Assembly: GCA_015486775.1 (NCBI GenBank)
Contig: WFRA01000101.1
Span: forward strand, 1 to 5,739
Direction of reading: 5' to 3'
DNA: 5,739 nucleotides
From: Kiritimatiellales bacterium
GTDB lineage: Bacteria; Verrucomicrobiota; Kiritimatiellia; Kiritimatiellales; Pontiellaceae
Under the pieces are notes generated by a model. The model was not told the origin of the DNA. It ran no database searches and saw only the letters and a list, made by a program, of their open reading frames with translations. Positions within the stretch are counted from its first letter, which is position 1; each line of letters begins with the position of its first letter. Below are positions 1-5,058 of this stretch, piece by piece. Both the position numbers and the translations under genes were made by a program.

Positions 1-375
1 GTAGGTGGCGGTGCCGTAGCGTCCAAGATGGGTGGTGTAGTTGCCGGAAAGCGTGACGTTGCCTCCGGTCTGGCTGATCGTGGCGGATTCCCCCGCCTCG
101 GCCAGATAAAGATCCTGGAATTGCGCATCGCCGCTGATTTCCAGATTGGCACCGGAGGAGCCCCCCATGTAGAGCCGCTCAACGGTTCCCGCCGGACTGG
201 AGGTGATCTGCGCGGTTCCGTCCGTGATATGCACATAGTCAGAGTTTCCGCCCGGGGCATGGCCCAGTGACCACCTGGATCCATCCGCCCAGCTTCCGGT
301 GCTTCCGTTCCAATAGTTGTCGGCACCAAAGACACCGGTTGACACCGCCAACAGCAATCCAATCAACCTCTTCAT
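1..375 (-). CDS. Secreted beta-strand repeat protein, N-terminal part (gene 4, runs off left edge)
   Basis: The reading frame starts at the ATG complementary to 373-375 and stays open for 125 codons to base 1, so the gene continues outside the window. It begins MKRLIGLLLAVSTGVFGADNYW: a Lys-Arg n-region, a hydrophobic core and a likely signal peptidase I site around residues 17-19. The W-rich motif NYW-x-G-x-TGSW...W-S-L-G follows (residues about 21-45), then GTAQIT, ANLEISGDAQFQDLYLAEAGE, and the first repeat motifs ISQTGGNVTLSGNYTTHLGR. This aligns along its whole length with the start of gene 2 and with repeat unit A of gene 3, so it is a fourth paralogue. Its start is supported by GAGG six bases upstream. 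The C-terminus is unseen, so whether it ends in PEP-CTERM is unknown. No cysteine occurs in the visible part. Probable role: exported surface or matrix protein; exact function unknown. Confidence 0.88.
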   Translation of the reverse strand, partial: MKRLIGLLLAVSTGVFGADNYWNGSTGSWADGSRWSLGHAPGGNSDYVHITDGTAQITSSPAGTVERLYMGGSSGANLEISGDAQFQDLYLAEAGESATISQTGGNVTLSGNYTTHLGRYGTATY

Positions 376-381
376 AAAAAA

Positions 382-385
382 CCTC
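382..385 (-). promoter_or_regulatory. Shine-Dalgarno of gene 4
   Basis: GAGG lies on the minus strand, separated by a run of six T from the ATG at 373-375. It is weaker than the site before gene 2 but well placed, and it fixes the start of the left-edge gene, whose signal peptide begins directly at that ATG. Confidence 0.6.
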
Positions 386-402
386 ATTTCAAAACACAAA
401 AG

Positions 403-417
403 TTCCAACGTTTGGAA
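403..417. repeat. Short inverted repeat TTCCAA-CGT-TTGGAA in the gene 4 leader
   Basis: A perfect 6-bp inverted repeat with a 3-base centre lies 27 bases upstream of the gene 4 start. On the minus strand it is followed by CTTTTGTGTTTT, so in RNA it would form a short stem before a U-rich run. It could be an operator, an attenuator or part of a dispersed palindromic repeat; the sequence alone does not decide. Confidence 0.5.
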
Positions 418-506
418 AGCGACGGGGACATCGCTTTTATATTGCAGGCGGCTCGCCTGCGGTCAAGCGAGACGCTTAACCTACTTTCAAGCGACGGGGT
501 CGTCGC
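416..506. repeat. Cluster of four palindromes flanked by a direct repeat
   Basis: Four inverted repeats lie in about 90 bases: AAAGCGA/TCGCTTT (416-422, 431-437), GCAGGCG-GCT-CGCCTGC (444-460), AAGCG-AGA-CGCTT (465-477) and GCGAC/GTCGC (491-495, 502-506). The two outer ones are copies of each other: AAGCGACGGGG is repeated exactly at 417-427 and 489-499, and both continue as C-x-TCGC after one mismatch. No ORF here looks coding. The arrangement resembles a composite extragenic palindromic repeat; genome-wide copies cannot be seen from one window. Confidence 0.6.
436..466 (-). promoter_or_regulatory. Candidate sigma-70-type promoter for gene 4
   Basis: On the minus strand TTGACC (461-466) matches the -35 consensus at five of six bases. 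AATATAAAA follows (435-443). Spacing is 17 bases to AATATA or 19 to TATAAA (436-441). The interval begins with the perfect 17-bp palindrome at 444-460. It lies between the gene 3 terminator and the gene 4 start, where a promoter is expected if transcription stops after gene 3. The promoter consensus of this organism is unknown to me, so this remains a prediction. Confidence 0.4.
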
Positions 507-513
507 CATCTAC

Positions 514-560
514 AAAAGAAGGGCGGTGCCCACCATGCCCAAGCATGCGATGCACCGCCC
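514..560 (-). terminator. Bipartite Rho-independent terminator after gene 3
   Basis: A perfect 9-bp stem GGGCGGTGC/GCACCGCCC (521-529 with 552-560) encloses a second stem CATGC/GCATG with a four-base loop (534-538 with 543-547). On the minus strand the outer stem is followed by TTCTTTT (514-520). It begins 18 bases past the gene 3 stop codon. The orientation and T-tract fit termination of gene 3. Confidence 0.8.
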
Positions 561-578
561 CCCGTTTCGGCTGAACCG

Positions 579-3548
579 CTATTCCTCAATGATCAGGCGG
601 ATGAACTGCTCGCCTTCGACCGCCGTGGGAACCCGGTTGGTTACGGCATCGAAATCACCATTGATCGTGCCGGTTCCCTCGACCGTGTAGCCGCTGTTGG
701 TCCACTGCCCGAACACCAAGTCGTTGTTGAGTTCGAGATAGTAGGTCAGGCCGCTATACGGATCCGACCGCTTCGGATAGACATAGGTCATCCAAGTTTC
801 CCCACCATCTTCCGCCACGGCATAGGTCGGGGCAATGCCCTGGTCGAGCGGATCGGTCGGGTTGCCGCCCAGACCAAACTCGTAGAGGTTGTTGAAGCCG
901 TCCCCGTCCGGGTCGGCCAGCGCTTCCGCATCGGCGCCGGTCAGGCCGTAGCCCTCGACCCAAAGATCCAGCGGGCTCTTCGATGAAGTTACCACCAGTT
1001 GCAGCATCTGCCCCGACACCCCGTTGTTGTCCTTGGTGACCACCTGCCAGTCGAACGTGGCGCGGTCGCTGAGGTTGGTGAAGGCAAAGGTTCCCGAAGT
1101 CGTCTCGAAGTTGTTTGCCGACCAAATCACGTCAAAAACGGTTCCCGAAGGCGCATTGAAACTTGCCAGCGTATCCACCGCAATGGTTCCGCGAAGGATG
1201 GCATCGTGGTAGGGATCACTCGAGGTTCCATAAACTTCCATTAGTGTGGTTCCATTTTCGTCCAACTGGAGGTTGAGGGTGGTCCCCGCAAGAGCAATGA
1301 AGCGTGACATCTTGATTTCATCAGCTCCAGAACCAGCAATCGTCATGGTTGCTTTTCCCGAATTGACCAAATAGATATAGCGATGTACATCAACCGATCC
1401 ACCCGAAATCGTGTAAACCCCCTCTCCGGTCGTAGTAGAATCCGCAATCTTCATGTATTCCGTGTCCAGTGTGCCGCCCGTCTGATTGAGCTCTCCATAG
1501 CCTTCGTTGCCTACAGACAACCTGCCCCATCCCCCCGCAGGCTCGCCACTAGGAGTAAGGCCACCGTCGCCGATCTGAAGCAACGCCGTGCCGCTCAAGT
1601 TCAAATATCCACGGGCCAAGTCCCCATTGTACTGGGCGTGCCCTAAAATGAAATCGTCCCCGGATTCAAGGAGAAACTCGCCGCCACTCAGATTTAGGAT
1701 ACCGATCGCTTTGGCATAATAGCCAACATAGATATTTTGTTGCACCGAACCGTTTTTCACGAAGGTGCCGCCGGTCTGGTTGAAGACACCGACTGAACCG
1801 CGATCCACCCCGATAAAGGTGTGGCAGTCGGCTCCAGACTCAGAGGTGTGCGTCAGCGTACCGCCCGACAGATTGTAGGTGCCGTGGCCATTTCGACCAA
1901 TATAAGCGCGGGAGTTCCCGGTAAAGGTTACATTTCCACCGCTCTGGTTGACGGTGGCAACCTGCCCCGCCTCGGCCAAGGTGACCTCCTTAAACTCCAC
2001 ATCGCCACCAGTCACATTAAGCGTAGCACCGGCCGAACTACCCATATCTAACTTCACAACAGGACTATCGGGATAGGATGAAGCCGTGATGCTGGCCTCA
2101 CCGGAGCGGATGAGCGCCTCGCCCTCGTTGAGCGGTCCCTGGCCGGGAATCGTCCAGTCAGGAGCTGGAGTCACATCCGTCCAATGGCTGGAATCCATCC
2201 AGTTTCCGGTACCGCTCCAGACCACGGCGTTGGTCTTGGTTCCAGTCATCACAAAGCGCACCATTTCTCCACCGTTGGTTGCCACAATTTCCCGTTCGAA
2301 TATTGCCGTGCCAATGTTGTTGAGACTATTGTAACCACTACCTGAAATAACAATCGGCGTAGCCGACCAGAGCACGTCATACTTGTCGCCCACCTGCCCA
2401 TTGAAGTCCGGTAAGGTGTCGAGCTGCCATCTCGCATTCTCATTGGCACCATGATAATAGTCGTTCGTTGTTCCATTCACCTCAATTAGGGTTGAACCAT
2501 TGGCATCCAGTTCAAACCCAATATACTGATAGTTAGGCATAAACTTATTCATTCGGATATGATCTGCTCCCGACCCGCTAACCATAAAAGTTCCAGCCTC
2601 TGGAATTTGAAGGTAAGCCGGCAGATCCAGCGATCCACCCGAAATCACATAATCACCCAGCCCAGAGGATTTAACCCCTAGTTTAAGATAGTTGGCTTCA
2701 ACTGATCCGCCGGTTTGCACCACCTTTCCGTAGCCCTCGTATCCGATACCTAGGATTCCATATCCCGTAGGAGGCTGGGAAGAACCCACATCCCCCTGCC
2801 CCACTCTCAGCGATGCCGTACCGCTAATATTCAGATATCCTTCCGAGCCAATCTTATGCGCCAACAACGTGTAGTCGCCCACATCATCGTGGAAGGTTCC
2901 GCCGCTCAGATTTACAATTCCCTTAGATCCTGCGGCATAACCCACCTCAATGTTTTGCTGGACGGTTCCGTTTTTCACAAACGCGCCGCCGGTCTGGTTG
3001 AAGGTTCCAACCGCCCCGTCGTAGACCCCAATAAAGGTGTGGGTGTCGGCACCCGGCGTCGAGTTGTGCGTGAGCGTTCCGCCGGAAAGGTTGTAGGTTC
3101 CGTTTCCATGCCGCCCGATATGGGTGGTGTAGTTTCCGGAAAGTTCCACGCTTCCACCCGTCTGGGTAATGGTTGCGCTCTCGCCGGTGTCCGCCAGATA
3201 GATATCCTTGAACAGTGCATCGCCACTGATTTCGACATTCGCTCCATTCGTTCCGCCCAGATAGAGTTTGGAAACATAACCATCAGGAGCCGAAGAGGGC
3301 GTGATCCGAGCCGTACCCGACTCGATGACGGCTCGGCCATAGTTCCAGTCCAGTGCCGTGCTCCCTCCGGTGTTCGAGGGGTTGCCAACCACCCAGCCCG
3401 GAATATTCCAATCCGGAGCCGGATCTTCATTCGTCCAATTTCCGGAAACCATCCAGTCTCCGGTTCCGCCTACCCAATGCACATAGTTTGAATTACCAAA
3501 AACACTGGCCGTCATGGCCAGCAACGCCAACATTGCCATCCTTCTCAT
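579..3548 (-). CDS. Two-unit secreted beta-strand repeat protein with TSP3-like C-terminal tail (gene 3)
   Basis: Complete 989-residue protein ending in TAG. It starts MRRMAMLALLAMTASVFGNS, a signal peptide with probable cleavage near residue 18. Residues about 20-437 and 440-855 are two full copies of the paralogous domain, each opening with a W-rich motif (HWVGGTGDW...NW; VVWSGTGNW...HW) followed by PAPDW-x-IPG, then a ladder of NLSGG, NQTGG and ISGG motifs that suggests a parallel beta-helix or related beta-solenoid. The tail (about 858-989) contains DPDGDGFNNLYEFG, a thrombospondin type 3-like acidic Ca-binding motif, then GGNPTDP and a final beta-rich segment ending FIRLIIEE; such tails occur on secreted proteins of Verrucomicrobiota and Kiritimatiellota. 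Unlike genes 1 and 2 it has no PEP-CTERM anchor. One cysteine (C575) stands alone. GGAG lies six bases before the first ATG. Surface or extracellular role is inferred; no catalytic motif was recognised. Confidence 0.93.
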   Translation of the reverse strand: MRRMAMLALLAMTASVFGNSNYVHWVGGTGDWMVSGNWTNEDPAPDWNIPGWVVGNPSNTGGSTALDWNYGRAVIESGTARITPSSAPDGYVSKLYLGGTNGANVEISGDALFKDIYLADTGESATITQTGGSVELSGNYTTHIGRHGNGTYNLSGGTLTHNSTPGADTHTFIGVYDGAVGTFNQTGGAFVKNGTVQQNIEVGYAAGSKGIVNLSGGTFHDDVGDYTLLAHKIGSEGYLNISGTASLRVGQGDVGSSQPPTGYGILGIGYEGYGKVVQTGGSVEANYLKLGVKSSGLGDYVISGGSLDLPAYLQIPEAGTFMVSGSGADHIRMNKFMPNYQYIGFELDANGSTLIEVNGTTNDYYHGANENARWQLDTLPDFNGQVGDKYDVLWSATPIVISGSGYNSLNNIGTAIFEREIVATNGGEMVRFVMTGTKTNAVVWSGTGNWMDSSHWTDVTPAPDWTIPGQGPLNEGEALIRSGEASITASSYPDSPVVKLDMGSSAGATLNVTGGDVEFKEVTLAEAGQVATVNQSGGNVTFTGNSRAYIGRNGHGTYNLSGGTLTHTSESGADCHTFIGVDRGSVGVFNQTGGTFVKNGSVQQNIYVGYYAKAIGILNLSGGEFLLESGDDFILGHAQYNGDLARGYLNLSGTALLQIGDGGLTPSGEPAGGWGRLSVGNEGYGELNQTGGTLDTEYMKIADSTTTGEGVYTISGGSVDVHRYIYLVNSGKATMTIAGSGADEIKMSRFIALAGTTLNLQLDENGTTLMEVYGTSSDPYHDAILRGTIAVDTLASFNAPSGTVFDVIWSANNFETTSGTFAFTNLSDRATFDWQVVTKDNNGVSGQMLQLVVTSSKSPLDLWVEGYGLTGADAEALADPDGDGFNNLYEFGLGGNPTDPLDQGIAPTYAVAEDGGETWMTYVYPKRSDPYSGLTYYLELNNDLVFGQWTNSGYTVEGTGTINGDFDAVTNRVPTAVEGEQFIRLIIEE
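582..980 (-). other. C-terminal TSP3-like module of gene 3 (residues 857-989)
   Basis: The module starts PLDLWVEGYGLTGADAEA, followed at residues 879-892 by DPDGDGFNNLYEFG, with Asp spaced as in DxDxDG calcium loops, and then GGNPTDP. The last 90 residues include GLTYYLELNNDLVFGQWTNS and end EQFIRLIIEE. None of this is present in genes 1 or 2, so it is a separate module joined directly to the end of repeat unit B. Similar tails occur, from my knowledge of the group, on secreted hydrolases and surface proteins of Verrucomicrobiota and relatives; they probably serve in folding or secretion, which is inference. Confidence 0.7.
984..2231 (-). repeat. Repeat unit B inside gene 3 (residues 440-855)
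   Basis: This second copy of the domain is closest to gene 2. Shared signatures are SDPYHDA-x-LRG, GEGVYTISGGS-x-D, HRY-x-YLVN, RFIALAGTTLNL and IWSANN. It begins with its own W-rich motif but no signal peptide, as expected for an internal duplicate. Confidence 0.85.
2238..3491 (-). repeat. Repeat unit A inside gene 3 (residues 20-437)
   Basis: The first domain copy follows directly after the signal peptide. Its N-terminal half matches gene 2 and gene 4 closely (SGNYTTHIGRHG, GTYNLSGGTLTHNS). Its C-terminal half instead matches gene 1: GDYVISGGS, STLIEV, W-x-x-DTL and YD-x-LWSA. A two-residue linker separates it from unit B. Confidence 0.85.
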
Positions 3549-3554
3549 AACTGT

Positions 3555-3558
3555 CTCC
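3555..3558 (-). promoter_or_regulatory. Shine-Dalgarno of gene 3
   Basis: AGGGAGA on the minus strand gives a GGAG core six bases before the ATG at 3546-3548. Further ATG codons occur at codons 4 and 6, but the spacing and the Arg-Arg n-region of the signal peptide favour the first. Confidence 0.7.
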
Positions 3559-3562
3559 CTAT

Positions 3563-3629
3563 TTTAACCGACCGATAAAGAACGGCTTCCGGCAGGATTG
3601 CCGAAAGCCGTTTTGAAACATTTTCAATG
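3563..3629 (-). repeat. Conserved intergenic block, copy 2 (between genes 2 and 3)
   Basis: This 67-base block matches 4992-5058 at all but three positions. Read on the minus strand it begins right after the gene 2 stop with the palindrome TTGAAA-ATG-TTTCAA (3613-3627), which abuts a 14-bp stem-loop (3581-3612), then CTTTATCGGTCGGTTAAA. The Shine-Dalgarno of gene 3 follows within a few bases. Confidence 0.85.
3575..3612 (-). terminator. Intergenic stem-loop after gene 2: terminator or attenuator
   Basis: On the minus strand AACGGCTTTCGGCA pairs with TGCCGGAAGCCGTT around the loop ATCC: 14 pairs with a single T-G wobble and no mismatch. CTTTAT follows, a short and interrupted T-tract. Fewer than 30 bases remain to the next start codon, so a full promoter beyond the hairpin has no room. 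Partial termination, or stabilisation of the upstream mRNA within an operon, is therefore as likely as full termination. Confidence 0.55.
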
Positions 3630-4976
3630 CTAGATCATGAACTTGCGGCGAATCCAAAGCATGGCACCGCCAAGGAAGACAACCATGCTCAGTACAGCCG
3701 GCTCGGGGATGACCGTGGCCACAAGCATTTTGCCGGTGCCTGCCGTTCCATCGCTCGCAACATTGTCGACAATGCTCCAGTCAAACTCATAGTCGCCGCT
3801 AAGATCGACAAAGGTCATGGAGTTGGTCTCTATGTTGTTTGCCGACCAAATAAGATTGAAGGCATCGCCCACGTTCGCACTGAATCCAGCTAGCGTATCG
3901 AGAGTGACGTCTCCGCGCAGTACGGCATCGTGATAGGGATCGGATGCCGTTCCCTCCGCTTCCATCACGGTAATTCCTCCCGCATCGAGTTCCAGGTTCA
4001 GCGTCGTTCCCGCAAGGGCAATAAAACGATCCATCTTCATGTGGTCGATTCCCGATCCCTCGACCGTCATGGTCGACTTGCTTCCATTGACCAAATAGAC
4101 ATAGCGGTGCGCATCGAGCGATCCACCCGAAATGGTGTATACTCCTTCGCCGGTACTGCTGGAGTCCGCAATTTTCATGTAGAGCGTGTCGAGGCTGCCG
4201 CCGGTCTGGTTGATTTCGCCGTAGCCTTCGTCGCCCACCTGCAAAATGGCCCATCCGGTCGAAGGCTCGGAGGATCCCGATCCGACGCCGTCGCCCAGCT
4301 GGAACTGCGCCGTTCCACTGATGTTCATGATGCCTTGGGCTCCGTCCAGATCGCCCAGGGTAAACGTGTCGCCGACCTGATGGAGAAACTGGCCACCGCT
4401 CAGGTTAACCGTGCCTTGGGAACCATTGGCATAGCCCACGATAATGTTTTGCTGAACCGTTCCATTCTTGATGAAAGTGCCGCCCGTCTGGTTGAACGTT
4501 CCAACCGCCCCGCTGTAGACCCCGATAAAGGTGTGCGAGTCGGCACCGGAGGTCGAGTTGTGCGTCAGTGTTCCGCCGGAAAGGTTGTAGGTACCGGTTC
4601 CATGCCGCCCAATATGGGTCGTATAGTTCCCGGAAAAGACCACGTTGCCGCCCGTCTGGGTTATGGCACCGATCTGCCCGGACGCGTCGCCTAGGTAGAT
4701 ATCCTTGAACTCCACATCTTCGCTAATGTCGATACTGGCACCGGATGCGCCGCCAAGGCGCGTCTGCGCGATGGAACCGGACGGTGCTGCGCCGGGCGTG
4801 ATCTGCGCGGTTCCGTTGGTAACGAAGGCATAGTCGGCGGTATCGCCGGGAACCGTGCCCAGCGACCATTTGGCCGTGTTGGTCCAGCTTCCGGTTGTTC
4901 CGTCCCAATAGTTGGTCGCGGCAAACCCGCTTCCCGCCACCAGCGCGGTGGCCAATAGTGCTACTGTTCTTTTCAT
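3630..4976 (-). CDS. PEP-CTERM beta-strand repeat protein (gene 2)
   Basis: Complete 448-residue protein, TAG stop. MKRTVALLATALVAGSGFAA is a typical Sec signal peptide (cleavage about residue 19-20). NYWDGTTGSW...KWSLG (22-40) is the W-rich N-terminal motif shared by all paralogues. Between about 105 and 310 come seven or eight repeats spaced 23-38 residues, alternating QTGG (107, 163, 257) with LSGG or ISGG (132, 192, 282) types; these suggest a beta-solenoid. The C-terminus is a PEP-CTERM signal: VIPEPA (422-427), a hydrophobic stretch (about 428-441), then WIRRKFMI. By analogy with the family, an exosortase recognises it and anchors or releases the protein at the envelope. There is no cysteine and at least eight N-x-S/T sequons, both common in PEP-CTERM proteins. 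A strong Shine-Dalgarno precedes it. Specific function unknown; no enzymatic motif recognised. Confidence 0.94.
   Translation of the reverse strand: MKRTVALLATALVAGSGFAATNYWDGTTGSWTNTAKWSLGTVPGDTADYAFVTNGTAQITPGAAPSGSIAQTRLGGASGASIDISEDVEFKDIYLGDASGQIGAITQTGGNVVFSGNYTTHIGRHGTGTYNLSGGTLTHNSTSGADSHTFIGVYSGAVGTFNQTGGTFIKNGTVQQNIIVGYANGSQGTVNLSGGQFLHQVGDTFTLGDLDGAQGIMNISGTAQFQLGDGVGSGSSEPSTGWAILQVGDEGYGEINQTGGSLDTLYMKIADSSSTGEGVYTISGGSLDAHRYVYLVNGSKSTMTVEGSGIDHMKMDRFIALAGTTLNLELDAGGITVMEAEGTASDPYHDAVLRGDVTLDTLAGFSANVGDAFNLIWSANNIETNSMTFVDLSGDYEFDWSIVDNVASDGTAGTGKMLVATVIPEPAVLSMVVFLGGAMLWIRRKFMI
3633..3713 (-). other. PEP-CTERM sorting signal of gene 2
   Basis: The last 27 residues hold the VIPEP motif, a hydrophobic helix and the basic RRK cluster. 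This tripartite layout defines the PEP-CTERM exosortase substrate signal. The final eight residues (WIRRKFMI) are identical to those of gene 1. Confidence 0.9.
3720..4916 (-). repeat. Single repeat domain of gene 2 (residues 21-419)
   Basis: This domain is homologous to units A and B of gene 3 and to the visible parts of genes 1 and 4. Its best-conserved core is residues 148-182 (HTFIGV...FNQTGG...KNGTVQQNI). The C-terminal half is of the unit B type (SDPYHDAVLRG, IWSANN). Confidence 0.85.
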
Positions 4977-4983
4977 CTGATTT

Positions 4984-4990
4984 CTCCTTT
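4984..4990 (-). promoter_or_regulatory. Shine-Dalgarno of gene 2
   Basis: AAAGGAG on the minus strand lies seven bases before the ATG at 4974-4976. This is the strongest ribosome binding site in the window and supports the chosen start, which opens directly into the signal peptide. Confidence 0.85.
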
Positions 4991-4991
4991 G

Positions 4992-5058
4992 TTTAACCGA
5001 CCGACAAAGAACGGGTTCCGGCAGGATTGCCGGAAGCCGTTTTGAAACATTTTCAATG
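4992..5058 (-). repeat. Conserved intergenic block, copy 1 (between genes 1 and 2)
   Basis: This block is the same length as the one at 3563-3629 and differs from it at three positions. It holds the palindrome TTGAAA-ATG-TTTCAA (5042-5056), the adjacent stem-loop (5010-5041), and the TCGGTCGGTTAAA tract leading into the gene 2 ribosome binding site. Confidence 0.85.
5004..5041 (-). terminator. Intergenic stem-loop after gene 1: terminator or attenuator
   Basis: On the minus strand AACGGCTTCCGGCA pairs with TGCCGGAACCCGTT around the loop ATCC, with one C-C mismatch at the sixth pair. CTTTGT follows. It is the counterpart of the 3575-3612 hairpin. The imperfect T-tract makes efficient termination uncertain, and read-through into gene 2 is plausible. 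Confidence 0.5.

Noticed and set aside
403..560. CRISPR array
   Set aside because: The repeats are few, palindromic and unequal, with no regular spacing and no cas gene; the direct repeat occurs only twice.
317..690. Plus-strand frames of 85 and 92 codons over the gene 3 to gene 4 spacer
   Set aside because: They run across a terminator hairpin and several palindromes and into the antisense of gene 3, with no recognisable protein features. The spacer is better explained as non-coding.
2856..3491. 211-codon open frame on the plus strand
   Set aside because: It lies antisense within gene 3 unit A, and a similar frame lies opposite the matching part of gene 2. Similarity between the two antisense products follows from the repeat homology on the other strand. 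There is no signal peptide or recognisable domain.
3762..3773. 12-bp palindrome ATTGTCGACAAT as a regulator binding site
   Set aside because: It lies inside the coding sequence of gene 2, with an identical copy in gene 1 (5191-5202), and encodes the conserved Val-Asp-Asn residues. Coding homology explains its recurrence.
3799..4254. 151-codon minus-strand frame inside gene 2
   Set aside because: It is an out-of-frame reading of gene 2; the main frame is intact and carries all family motifs, so no frameshift needs to be assumed.
3930..4694. 254-codon open frame on the plus strand
   Set aside because: It is antisense to gene 2, which has a clear signal peptide, repeats, PEP-CTERM and Shine-Dalgarno. 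The arginine- and glycine-rich product looks like a composition artefact.
984..4916. Classical type V autotransporter with a C-terminal beta-barrel
   Set aside because: The repeats resemble autotransporter passenger strands, but neither complete protein has a roughly 250-300-residue barrel domain; they end in PEP-CTERM or a TSP3-like tail.
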